The notes beneath the pieces are model-generated. The model was given only the letters and a program-made list of their open reading frames with translations. It was not told the DNA's origin and did not search any database. Position numbers and translations under genes: made by a program. DNA of 64,000 nt from Synechococcus sp. RS9916 (GTDB taxonomy: Bacteria; Cyanobacteriota; Cyanobacteriia; PCC-6307; Cyanobiaceae), in the NCBI RefSeq assembly GCF_000153825.1, contig NZ_DS022299.1:2285607-2349606 (forward strand), in the 5' to 3' direction. This document shows positions 9,181 to 16,923 of the stretch, in pieces. The first letter of the stretch is position 1, and each line of letters begins with the position of its first letter.

Positions 9181-10035
9181 TTAGGAAAACATGATCTTGT
9201 CAATACATTTGTATGCTATTGCCTGTGAGATGTATTTTATTCTGTTTATGTAGTTTGTTTTTTCCTTTCCTTTTTTCCGCAGCAAACATTGTCTCATTAG
9301 TATTAAACCACTTATATGCCAGCTTGCATATCCTCTTTTCTTCATTGTGTTATTGCTTATTTTTATATGGCTTTCTATCTGATCGTCTCTCTTTTTATTT
9401 GTGATTGAATCTTCTGATATACGATATCTAATTTGCTTTTCTTCTATTATCACTGAATTATCCCTTTTCACTATTCTTGACCATAGCTCATAATCCTGAG
9501 CCGTTGTGTAATTCTCATTGTACTTGTTCCTGTTTAATACATTTTTTTTAACGGCGATGCTTGAGTGTATAAATGGATTAGCAATAGCTAGTGCAGCGTA
9601 TGTCCCCAACTTTGACCTTTTTTTTCCCATTAAGCCTATTTTTTTTCCCTCTTCGTCTATCACCTCAGCGCGTGTTCCTAATATTTCTAGGTCACTATCC
9701 TTATGCATGTAATACAATGTTGTTTCTACTCTTTTCGGGTAACTTATGTCGTCCGCATCCTGACGCATTAATATTGTTCCATTGGCTTTTTTTATTCCTT
9801 GATTTAAGACCTCAGCTAAGTTTTTGCAGCATTCCACATTAATTACTCTTATTCTTCTATCAAGCTTTTTTGCCCATGATATATGATTTTTTATTTTCTC
9901 TGATGCACCATTGTCCAATATCATAATTTCAAGATTACTATAAGTCTGATTTACTATACTATTAAGTGACGCATCAAAATGTTCTACCTTGCCATCACGT
10001 ATTGGCAATAGTATACTTACTAGATCTCGTTCCAT
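9181..10035 (-). CDS. GT2 family glycosyltransferase
   Basis: This 284-residue GT2 enzyme has the N-terminal strand LVSILLPIRDG, LNSIVNQTYSNLEIMILDNG (24-43), the metal-binding DADD in MRQDADDISYP (90-100), and AQDYELWSRI with the catalytic-region ED-like pair changed to QDYELW, as is common in bacterial GT2 proteins of the EpsE/WbbB kind. It is first of three minus-strand genes and starts only 3 bp from the divergent start at 10039, so its promoter must lie inside the neighbouring coding sequence. The protein is Lys/Asn/Ile-rich, mirroring the A-rich coding strand. Donor and acceptor are unknown. Confidence 0.85.
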   Translation of the reverse strand: MERDLVSILLPIRDGKVEHFDASLNSIVNQTYSNLEIMILDNGASEKIKNHISWAKKLDRRIRVINVECCKNLAEVLNQGIKKANGTILMRQDADDISYPKRVETTLYYMHKDSDLEILGTRAEVIDEEGKKIGLMGKKRSKLGTYAALAIANPFIHSSIAVKKNVLNRNKYNENYTTAQDYELWSRIVKRDNSVIIEEKQIRYRISEDSITNKKRDDQIESHIKISNNTMKKRGYASWHISGLILMRQCLLRKKGKEKTNYINRIKYISQAIAYKCIDKIMFS

Positions 10036-10038
10036 CTA

Positions 10039-10968
10039 ATGCAAAAATCTTTAATTATTGTACACTCTGATGGACCTGTAGCCTCGACCTCGCTCGCTGG
10101 TTTATGTGAGTATTATGGCTTTTGCTTCTTGCCTTTGCGCAAATTTCTTCTTGAAGAATATATATCAGGTTCCATTCCCTTTTATTCTGATAAAATCAGA
10201 CATCGTATCTTAGAAGTCATTATATCTTTATCTATACCTCGGCAAACAGGCGGTGTTTCCGTATCTCATCGTGATCAATTATTACCAATAGTTCTTACAA
10301 AACCTCCACTTGCTAGCGATATTGAGTCATTTTTGTCTTATATGCCGACCAGTTTGGAGGATCAGATATTTTCGTGCCTTCAATTTATTGAAGACGCACT
10401 TATTTACAAGACGCCTAGCTCTTCTAACGGATACATTATTCTCACTTTACCCCGTCCATTACTCTCAGAATCTTTATTCTTATCTTGCTGTAATGACAGC
10501 AATTATATTCGAACCCTTGTCATGACTCGTCCTTATATTGACTGGTGTTTATCTCTTTTGTCTCAAGAAGACAGTAAATCTCAATTTTTTAATTTTACAC
10601 GCCTTTCTTGTTTGTATCAACGCCACGTTAATTCACTAGATCTACAAAATCGTTTTTCTGAAATTCCAATTTCTACTTCTGATGTTTTGCTGCCAAATAC
10701 TTTCTCATTATTTAATAAGTTAGGCATTCTTTTTGGTGCCAGAGTCCTTAGTACTGAGTTGCTAACAAGTTCAAAGTTTGATCTTTATGGTAGGCTTCTT
10801 GATTTTAAATCTGCTTTCACACCTTCGTGTGATTCCATAAATGTCTCTAATAATATATCACGTTTTTTCATTAAACATTTTTCTAGCCCATCATTTATCC
10901 CACCTTTGTTAACCGACTCTTTATTTGTACTTCTACGTTTGACTAAGGTTTTTTCTTTTAGGCAATGA
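10039..10968 (+). CDS. Protein of unknown function in glycan cluster
   Basis: I do not recognise this 309-residue protein. It starts with SLIIVHSDGPVASTSLAGL, which loosely recalls the first strand and loop of sulfotransferase-like proteins, and later has TRPYIDWCLSLLSQ, a place where sulfotransferases carry an R-x-P and S motif. No clear PAPS-binding loop with Lys/Arg is seen, so I do not call it a sulfotransferase. Its last 4 bp (ATGA) overlap the start of the GT4 gene, tying it to that enzyme. The Ser/Leu/Phe-rich composition is shared with its plus-strand neighbours. Confidence 0.5.
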   Translation: MQKSLIIVHSDGPVASTSLAGLCEYYGFCFLPLRKFLLEEYISGSIPFYSDKIRHRILEVIISLSIPRQTGGVSVSHRDQLLPIVLTKPPLASDIESFLSYMPTSLEDQIFSCLQFIEDALIYKTPSSSNGYIILTLPRPLLSESLFLSCCNDSNYIRTLVMTRPYIDWCLSLLSQEDSKSQFFNFTRLSCLYQRHVNSLDLQNRFSEIPISTSDVLLPNTFSLFNKLGILFGARVLSTELLTSSKFDLYGRLLDFKSAFTPSCDSINVSNNISRFFIKHFSSPSFIPPLLTDSLFVLLRLTKVFSFRQ

Positions 10969-12224
10969 AGATTATTCTTTTTTCTAATTCTGATCACCAT
11001 GGAGGAGCTTCGCTTACAGCTCTTAATTTAGCTAGCGCACTTTTTGAATATTTCCCGAAGGAATTTTGCGGTTTATATGTAAGTCGAAGACGTTACTCTA
11101 AGCCCTTTGTTTATTATTTTCCGTTTTCCAGGTACCTTGTTTATCCTTATCTTCGCAATAAGTTAGCTCAGTATATTCTTTCTCTTATGTCTTATTCAAA
11201 TCCTCATGTTCAGTCACTCGCCCTCTTTCCGTCAGCTTTAAAAAATATTATCTCCCAATACTATAGGCCAATTGTTCATTTGCACTGGATTAATGGTGAG
11301 TTTATTTCCATTTCTGATTTAGATGGTATCAACTCTCCTGTCGTTTGGACACTACACGATTGTTGGCCATTCTTGGGAACTGAACATCATGATTTTCTCT
11401 CTACTACAGATCGATTTTACGACGTTACTCATTCAATGCAAGCGCCCTCTCAGCTAAAAGGCATTGACTTATCTTTATGGACTTGGAAGCGTAAATTAAA
11501 TGTTTATCGTCAATTAAATTTACACGTGATATGTCCCAGTAACTGGATGAAAGCAAAAGCTCAACGCTCTCTTCTTCTCAAAGATATTCCTCTTCATGTC
11601 ATACCTAATGCAGTTGATACTTGTACTTTCTCTACTTTTGATCGTAAAGACGCTCGTACCGCTCTTAATATTCACACCAATAAAAAGATAATAATGTTAT
11701 CTTGTTATGGTAATTCTTCTTCAGACCTTAAGGGTTTTTCTTTCGTTCCTGAAGTTATACGTTTACTTGCTCTTCTTGATCTTCCCATTCAGTTTCTGAT
11801 TGTAGGCAGTAATTCTTCTATTCCTTTGAACACTGACAATATCATTTCAATGGGTAATATTCATGATCCACGTATTATGGCGAGGTGTTATCAAAGTTCA
11901 GACCTTTTCTTAAGTCTTTCTAAATTTGAGAACCTTCCTACCGTATGTATTGAGGCTCAATCATGTGGTGTCCCTGTGTTTGCCTTTGACGTAGGTGGTA
12001 CTCGGGATACTATTGCAGATGAGTCAACTGGCTTTTTGGCCTCTCCTTATGAATTAACTGAGATCGTCTCTGCCATCCATCAATTTCTTGTCTATAACAC
12101 TATTAATGGCAAGCTATTTTCTCCAGTTTTTTGCAGAAATAAGACCGTTAAACGCTTTAGCTTCTCTTCTGTTGCTAATCAGCATATCGAACTTTATCGC
12201 TCGATTGAAAACACCCAACTCTAA
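10965..12224 (+). CDS. Glycosyltransferase family 4, WcaC-like
   Basis: This 419-residue GT4 enzyme begins with the glycine loop NSDHHGGASLTA (8-19). It has PIVHLHWINGEFIS (102-115) and VVWTLHDCWPFLGTEHH (126-142), hallmarks of WcaC-type colanic-acid-like transferases, then VIPNAVDT (212-219), and the donor-site signature FENLPTVCIEAQSCGVP (321-337), in which E322 and E330 form the E-x7-E pair. It closes with DVGGTRDTI (342-350). It would transfer a sugar from a nucleotide donor to a lipid-linked intermediate at the cytoplasmic face. It is coupled by an ATGA overlap to the upstream unknown gene; about 145 bp without genes follow. Confidence 0.85.
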   Translation: MKIILFSNSDHHGGASLTALNLASALFEYFPKEFCGLYVSRRRYSKPFVYYFPFSRYLVYPYLRNKLAQYILSLMSYSNPHVQSLALFPSALKNIISQYYRPIVHLHWINGEFISISDLDGINSPVVWTLHDCWPFLGTEHHDFLSTTDRFYDVTHSMQAPSQLKGIDLSLWTWKRKLNVYRQLNLHVICPSNWMKAKAQRSLLLKDIPLHVIPNAVDTCTFSTFDRKDARTALNIHTNKKIIMLSCYGNSSSDLKGFSFVPEVIRLLALLDLPIQFLIVGSNSSIPLNTDNIISMGNIHDPRIMARCYQSSDLFLSLSKFENLPTVCIEAQSCGVPVFAFDVGGTRDTIADESTGFLASPYELTEIVSAIHQFLVYNTINGKLFSPVFCRNKTVKRFSFSSVANQHIELYRSIENTQL

Positions 12225-12339
12225 CACATTTTATGTAGTCTTAGTTGGGTTTCCTGTTTTTAATTTATACCTTGCGACCTCTCTTGATTCATTAATTTTC
12301 TTTATGTGAAGGCGTTCTCCCTCAAGGTTCCTTCCATCC

Positions 12340-12348
12340 TGCTATGAT
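12340..12348 (+). promoter_or_regulatory. Candidate extended -10 promoter for the SIS-HAD-aldolase genes
   Basis: TGCTATGAT matches the extended -10 form TG-N-TATAAT with one mismatch and lies 21 bp before the ATG at 12370. No convincing -35 box is visible at 17 bp spacing. Transcription from here would give a very short leader without a Shine-Dalgarno. The rest of the gap (12225-12339) is T-rich and shows nothing else. Confidence 0.4.
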
Positions 12349-12369
12349 TATTGAACACTCTTTAACACG

Positions 12370-12951
12370 ATGATCGCAGGTTTCGATAATTTCTCGGAAA
12401 AGTTTGCTTCTGTTCTTTCTTCTGACTCTTGGAAGAAGGCTGAGTCTGATTTTTTGTCCTCCTCTCGTATTCTTGCCGTTGGCAACGGTGGCAATCTTGC
12501 TGTTTGTGATCACGGTGCTATTGATATTGCTCGTCTCACAAACAAGTCTGCATCTGCACCAGGAAGTGGTATCCTTGCGAGTTCTTTGATTAATGACGTC
12601 TCTCATGATGAATGGGTGAAAAATTGGCTTTCCATCTCCTTGAGAGGTCTTCCAGCCTCTTCTGTGAGCGAGACGATGTTGATCGGTGTGAGTAGCTCTG
12701 GTTATTCGAAAAATATCTGTATGGCTCTTGATCACGCTCTTCAACTAGGTTGCAAGGCATGTTTAATTTCAGCTCAGCAGCCAAAAATTGATGGCACTTA
12801 TAACACAGTTATTCTCGATGTTGATGAGTATCATACTAGTGAAGTTTTGACTCTTTCTTTGTTTTACCAGTTGATTGACTCTGCTGGTTTCTCTTGCCCA
12901 ACGATTAGTTCTTCTGTCGCCCGTACCCAAATTGATGATTATTCCAATTAA
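12370..12951 (+). CDS. SIS-domain sugar-phosphate isomerase (GmhA/KdsD-like)
   Basis: This 193-residue protein is a single SIS domain. It shows ILAVGNGGNLAVCDHGAID (34-52), matching the G-N-G-G-S-A-x-D-x-x-H loop of GmhA, and GVSSSGYSKNICMAL (106-120), the Ser-rich phosphate-binding loop. Length and the first loop favour GmhA-type (sedoheptulose-7-phosphate isomerase-like); KdsD isomerases share the fold but usually carry CBS domains, which are absent. The C-terminal Gln/His metal site of GmhA is not clearly kept. It would act on a phosphosugar and feed the phosphatase, aldolase and CMP-transferase genes next to it. Its stop overlaps the next start as TAATG. Confidence 0.75.
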   Translation: MIAGFDNFSEKFASVLSSDSWKKAESDFLSSSRILAVGNGGNLAVCDHGAIDIARLTNKSASAPGSGILASSLINDVSHDEWVKNWLSISLRGLPASSVSETMLIGVSSSGYSKNICMALDHALQLGCKACLISAQQPKIDGTYNTVILDVDEYHTSEVLTLSLFYQLIDSAGFSCPTISSSVARTQIDDYSN

Positions 12952-13580
12952 TGCAATTTGATTTACGTGCCTCAATAGATAATTACGATACTTTTGTCTT
13001 TGACTTTGATGGTGTCATAAAGGATTCTGTTCCTGCAAAGTCAAAGGCTTTTTCTCTCCTTTTTTCATCATATCCTTCTGTTCTTCCTAGAATAGTTGCT
13101 CACCACCTTGCTAATGGTGGTATTTCTAGAGATTATAAATTACCACTTTATATGTCTTGGTGTGGCATTGATCCCTCTGACATCAATGTTTCGACCTATA
13201 CTTCCAGCTTTTCATCGATTGTTTCATCACTAGTTATTAATTCTCCCTTTGTTTTAGGTATTTATAATTATCTTGAATTCTTATCTTCTAATTCGAAACG
13301 CTTGTACATCCTTTCTGCTACTCCACAGCAAGAGATCATAGATATTTCTTTGGCTCTTCAGCTAACACAATATTTTTCTACTAAAAATATCTACGGGCAT
13401 CCCGCCACTAAGTCCTCCATTCTTCAAAGACTGTCACTTACTTCGCCAGTCTTATTTTTTGGTGATTCCTTGAGTGATTTCCAATCCTCAATTGATTCTA
13501 ATGTTGATTTTGTTTTTTGTTCTACAAATCCATCGGTTACTATTCCTAATAATACACCTACTATTTCTTCCTTTTTATGA
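12951..13580 (+). CDS. HAD-family sugar phosphatase
   Basis: This 209-residue HAD hydrolase has motif I VFDFDGVIKDS (16-26) with the nucleophile D18 and D20, motif II ILSATP, motif III with the Lys of GHPATKSSIL, and motif IV FFGDSLSDFQSS with the acidic pair. It has a helical cap after motif I, so it is a class I (beta-phosphoglucomutase/Gph-like) HAD rather than the capless KdsC type. In this gene order it probably removes phosphate from a keto- or aldo-sugar phosphate made by its neighbours; that is inference. Start and stop overlap both neighbours (TAATG and ATGA), so the three genes are translationally coupled. Confidence 0.8.
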   Translation: MQFDLRASIDNYDTFVFDFDGVIKDSVPAKSKAFSLLFSSYPSVLPRIVAHHLANGGISRDYKLPLYMSWCGIDPSDINVSTYTSSFSSIVSSLVINSPFVLGIYNYLEFLSSNSKRLYILSATPQQEIIDISLALQLTQYFSTKNIYGHPATKSSILQRLSLTSPVLFFGDSLSDFQSSIDSNVDFVFCSTNPSVTIPNNTPTISSFL

Positions 13581-14323
13581 AATCCCCTTCTCTCCTTCGT
13601 CATAAATTTCAGCTTGGTCAGCATTCTGTTGGCACTTGGATGCAAATTTCTTCTCCCGAAATTGCTGAGATTTTTGCTGCTAATAATCTTTTTGACTGGG
13701 TTGTTGTTGATGATGAGCATGGATGTTTCAATTCTTCTGTTTTGCCATCTATTTGTCGTTCTATTGAATTGCATGGAAAGTTACCTTTTATTCGCCTGAA
13801 AGATCGAACCTACAAATCAGCGCGGGATGTTGCGGAATTCGGTTTTTCTGGTTTTATAGTGCCTATGGTTGAATCCGCTAAAGATCTACTCAATGTATTT
13901 AATGCGATAAATTACCCCCCTTTGGGTACGCGTGGTGTTGGTTTTTGTCGCTCTAATCAATATGGTATTAACTTCAATAGTTCCTTTAAGCAAGATTCTC
14001 CCTTCCTCGTTTCAATAATAGAAAGTGCTCTTGCTGTTCAAAACCTCGATTCAATTCTTCAATTTAAACACTTAGATGCGATTATGGTTGGTCCATATGA
14101 CTTATCCACTTCATTGTCTATACCCGGCGAGTTCGATAACCCTTTATTTACTTCAACTCTTGCCACCATCAGAGAAAAGTGCCGTTTTTATAATGTTCCA
14201 TTTGGTCAGCATATAGTCTCTAATGACAAAAATCTACTCGATGAGGCAATAATTAATGGCTCTAAATTTATAGTATATTCTATGGATTCTGTAATGCTTT
14301 CTAACCCTTTTCAGATTCCATAA
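13577..14323 (+). CDS. HpcH/HpaI-type pyruvate aldolase
   Basis: This 248-residue protein is a class II metal-dependent aldolase of the HpcH/HpaI family. It has GTWMQISSPEIAEIFA (19-34), the catalytic D-x-x-H region VVVDDEHG with H48, the pyruvate-binding R73 in FIRLKD, VPMVES (95-100), the YPPLGTRGVGF loop (113-123), and metal ligands E149 in SIIES and D175 in VGPYDLS. All expected catalytic residues are present. Family members reversibly join pyruvate to an aldehyde, giving 4-hydroxy-2-keto acids. Beside an isomerase, a phosphatase and a KdsB-type gene, it could build a 3-deoxy-2-keto sugar acid. Its last 23 bp overlap the convergent kdsB-like gene. Confidence 0.85.
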   Translation: MKSPSLLRHKFQLGQHSVGTWMQISSPEIAEIFAANNLFDWVVVDDEHGCFNSSVLPSICRSIELHGKLPFIRLKDRTYKSARDVAEFGFSGFIVPMVESAKDLLNVFNAINYPPLGTRGVGFCRSNQYGINFNSSFKQDSPFLVSIIESALAVQNLDSILQFKHLDAIMVGPYDLSTSLSIPGEFDNPLFTSTLATIREKCRFYNVPFGQHIVSNDKNLLDEAIINGSKFIVYSMDSVMLSNPFQIP

Positions 14324-15047
14324 TCTTTTCTACTTTTAGGATATCTTCTGGTACGTCAACAGGGTGTGAGTGGGTTTCTACATCGACCATTTTGACCTTA
14401 TATCCATATTCTATAAATCGCAGCATATCTATTGATTCAACCTTTTCAAGAGGCGTTGGCGCTAGTTTGCTATATTTTTTTAAGCTTTCTGGTGTAAATG
14501 GTATTATACATATCTGTTTACCGACATTTGTTAAATCATCACCATTATATGGTATACCTACTCTTGACATGTAAATTGCTTCTTTTTTGGTATTTGTTAG
14601 TACTTTAATGCAATTTGGATTTTTGAAATCTTCAGCATTCATTGCTGCTATTCCATTTGCGCAGCAATACTTCTCACGTTCTTCCTCAAATCTAAGGGTT
14701 ATTTTCTTTATCGTTTCAGAATCTACTAGTGGTTCATCACCTTGCACTAAAGTTATTATGTCATAGCTTTCGCCTTCCTGTTCAAGTTTTTCGATTACCT
14801 CAGTGCATCTGTCCGAGGCGCGTTCATGTTTTTTTGATGTGATTATTGAATCGAAATTTTCTTTACTGCAATAAGTTAGTATTTCCTTGTCAGGAGTTGC
14901 AATTACTATTTTATCAAATATTTTAGCATTTGCACAGTTATTATAAACATAATATAGCATTTCTTTTCCTTTTATCTGTGCCAATGGCTTGCCTGGAAAT
15001 CGGCTGCTTCCCATTCTTGCTGGAATTATGCAAATCTTGCGTGTCAT
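14301..15047 (-). CDS. kdsB: CMP-Kdo synthetase-type cytidylyltransferase
   Basis: This 248-residue protein, about the usual KdsB length, has the nucleotide-binding loop IPARMGSSRFPGKPL (8-22), ATPDKEI (50-56), HERASDR (74-80), and the metal site LVQGDEPLV (100-108) with D104. A C-terminal TPLEKVESIDMLRFIEYGY then HSHPVDVPEDI is diagnostic for 3-deoxy-manno-octulosonate cytidylyltransferase (in E. coli the matching segment ends HGVDTPEDL). It activates Kdo or a similar 3-deoxy-2-keto acid with CTP. It could be a paralogue serving a capsule sugar rather than core lipopolysaccharide. It overlaps the upstream methyltransferase by 4 bp and the convergent aldolase by 23 bp. Confidence 0.8.
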   Translation of the reverse strand: MTRKICIIPARMGSSRFPGKPLAQIKGKEMLYYVYNNCANAKIFDKIVIATPDKEILTYCSKENFDSIITSKKHERASDRCTEVIEKLEQEGESYDIITLVQGDEPLVDSETIKKITLRFEEEREKYCCANGIAAMNAEDFKNPNCIKVLTNTKKEAIYMSRVGIPYNGDDLTNVGKQICIIPFTPESLKKYSKLAPTPLEKVESIDMLRFIEYGYKVKMVDVETHSHPVDVPEDILKVEKIMESEKG

Positions 15048-16063
15048 TTTTCGCAGAATATGTGCATGTGTGAACTTACTTTACTACTAACAATCAACCT
15101 CTGAAGAGCTTCTTTTGACTCTTTGTCGCTTCTTGTAATGATTTTTCTCAAGGTCTCGTTGCAAATTTTGTCTGCTTGTTTTTCCATTATATTTACATCA
15201 AGCTTGCCCGGCGTAATTGTTTCTATATTTCTAAATCCTATCTCCCTAAGAATTTTCTCGGCTCCGTTTGGGCTTAAGAAATTTATATGATGAGGTGGTG
15301 TTATTGCTTTTGAATTCTCTTTTAACTCGTTGATGTCAATTCCTTCCCCCGATAAGGTTGTAAGGTATAGCATATCTCCTTTGTTCATAAGATTATTTAT
15401 TGACTCTAGAAAGGCTTTCGGTGATGTCAAGTGCTCCAATAGCTCAAACGATGTAAACAATTTTTGTCCCTGTGGTAAGTCTTGCTTGTCCATTTCATTT
15501 GTAAATTTATTGATAACGCTTATTTCTTTTCTTCTGCATTCAGCCGCAAGTTTAGGATTCGGCTCTACGACTAAAGTAAATTCTTTGCCGAAAAATTGAC
15601 TTGAAGCTAATTTTGCAAACGTGCCAAATCCTCCACCTATGTCGACAAGTATTGTCTTGCTCCTTTTCTCCCTTAATTTAAAAGTCTCTATTATCCTTTC
15701 TAGTTTTGGTTTCCAGAGCAGTTCTTCCCTCTTAGATTCTGTTTTCTTATAAAATACATCTGCCCAATACTTTGTTGATTCTCCCTCAGTGTAGAATTCC
15801 TGGAAACATTTTTCATCCGCATTGAGATTTGCATATATGCTTCCACATGTCGTGCATTTCTTGTAGTAAAACTGTTCTTTCTTGCAGAAGTGCCTGTTGT
15901 TTGACTCGCATCCAGCTGGGCAATTAGCTTCAGTAGTCAAACGTTGCGGGAAAAAATTTTTGCAATCTTTTTTCGATAACCTAATGTATTCATCGAATAT
16001 TTCTTGAGGTCTTATTTCCTCCTCTTTTATTTTACGTTTTAGATCGTTGTCCGAGTTTTGCAC
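15044..16063 (-). CDS. SAM methyltransferase with N-terminal Cys cluster
   Basis: The frame can open at ATG 16093, but GTG 16063 is preceded at 6 nt by AAGGAG, so I choose it (339 residues). An N-terminal set of cysteines (C48, C52, C60, C70, C73) looks like a zinc site, as in sugar C-methyltransferases and related enzymes. The class I core follows: DIGGGFGTF (141-149), an acidic strand end in VVEPNP, and FELLEHLTSP. It is Lys/Glu-rich. It is coupled to the kdsB-like gene by ATGA, which suggests the same sugar pathway. The substrate and the position methylated are unknown. Confidence 0.75.
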   Translation of the reverse strand: MQNSDNDLKRKIKEEEIRPQEIFDEYIRLSKKDCKNFFPQRLTTEANCPAGCESNNRHFCKKEQFYYKKCTTCGSIYANLNADEKCFQEFYTEGESTKYWADVFYKKTESKREELLWKPKLERIIETFKLREKRSKTILVDIGGGFGTFAKLASSQFFGKEFTLVVEPNPKLAAECRRKEISVINKFTNEMDKQDLPQGQKLFTSFELLEHLTSPKAFLESINNLMNKGDMLYLTTLSGEGIDINELKENSKAITPPHHINFLSPNGAEKILREIGFRNIETITPGKLDVNIMEKQADKICNETLRKIITRSDKESKEALQRLIVSSKVSSHMHIFCEK

Positions 16064-16069
16064 AGTCCT

Positions 16070-16075
16070 CTCCTT
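16070..16075 (-). promoter_or_regulatory. Shine-Dalgarno AAGGAG deciding the GTG start
   Basis: On the minus strand AAGGAG is followed by AGGACT and then GTG at 16063, an ideal 6-nt spacing. The earlier ATG at 16093 has no such site. This is the clearest ribosome site in the AT-rich island. Confidence 0.6.
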
Positions 16076-16138
16076 TTCTGTACATCTTATCATTTCATGC
16101 AGGTAAGCGCTTTTGATGGCCCGTCGCGAATGTTCGTA

Positions 16139-16167
16139 TTGTAGTTTTTGGCTTGGTGTGATAAAAT
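16139..16167 (+). promoter_or_regulatory. Candidate promoter for the 16189 methyltransferase
   Basis: TTGTAG at 16139-16144 and an extended -10 TGATAAAAT at 16159-16167 (hexamer TAAAAT 16162-16167) are 17 bp apart and end 21 bp before the ATG at 16189. The -35 matches only the TTG half of the consensus. It lies in the 125-bp divergent gap between two methyltransferase genes. Confidence 0.45.
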
Positions 16168-16188
16168 TTACTTTATTATCTTCTGTGC

Positions 16189-16896
16189 ATGATTTCCTCT
16201 ACTCTCTATAAGGATTTTTCGGACAGGTTGATAAGTTTTGATTGTTCTTATGGTTCACGCGAAGAGCGCAATTTATCCGCCTCTCAGTTTATCCGCTCTT
16301 TTGTCCTTTCAGATAGCGGTAGTATTCTTAATATTGGCGGTGGTGGCAAGCGTCATTTATCTCAATCACTTCCAAATTCCTATGATGTTTTCGAGGTAGA
16401 TATCCAAGGTGATTGTGATCTTCTCTTTAACCTTGATTCTGGCCCATTGCCTTCCGAAATAGGTTCTTTTGATCTTTGTTGTGCTTTTGATGTCTTGGAA
16501 CATCTGGAAAATTTCCATTCAGTCCTTGAGGATCTTTATTCCTTCTCTAAGCGTTCAATATTGATTACATTGCCGGTTGCTACCGGTGAAGTTTTTTCCA
16601 ACTCTTTTTATCGTCCTTTCTTTGCTCGTGATTGTTCAGAGAATGGTTTTTACAACAAGTACTATGGTCTTCCTTTACAGCCCCCTGCCGATAGGCATAG
16701 GTGGTTTTTGACTTTTGCTGATATTGTACGTTATTTTCTTGACTTTGAAGAGAGGCATTCCTGCAAAGTTAACTTTGCCGTCCCTTTTTCTTCTCGGAAT
16801 ACTTTAAAGAAAAAGTTTTTCTACAAGATTCTGGGCCCTCTTCGCGCTTCTGAGGTTTTTGTTCCTTACGTATGGATTTGGATTAAAAAACTCTAA
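16189..16896 (+). CDS. Class I SAM-dependent methyltransferase-like protein
   Basis: This 235-residue protein has a shortened methyltransferase core: SILNIGGGGKRHL (45-57) as motif I, FEVDIQGDCD (68-77) with an acidic strand end, and LCCAFDVLEHLENFHSVL (96-113), the usual segment before the fourth strand. A Met_11/Methyltransf_23-like enzyme is likely. The N-terminal 40 residues have no recognised domain. It has its own promoter-like sequence and is the last gene of the AT-rich island, ending 27 bp before the convergent giant gene. That gap shows no hairpin. Substrate unknown; a sugar or lipid-linked glycan is suggested only by context. Confidence 0.7.
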   Translation: MISSTLYKDFSDRLISFDCSYGSREERNLSASQFIRSFVLSDSGSILNIGGGGKRHLSQSLPNSYDVFEVDIQGDCDLLFNLDSGPLPSEIGSFDLCCAFDVLEHLENFHSVLEDLYSFSKRSILITLPVATGEVFSNSFYRPFFARDCSENGFYNKYYGLPLQPPADRHRWFLTFADIVRYFLDFEERHSCKVNFAVPFSSRNTLKKKFFYKILGPLRASEVFVPYVWIWIKKL

Positions 16897-16923
16897 CCAT
16901 CGCCTTTTTGTGATAAGATTTTG

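Noticed and set aside
10039..10968. Sulfotransferase call
   Set aside because: Only weak resemblance near the start and one Arg-Pro motif; no clear PAPS-binding loop.
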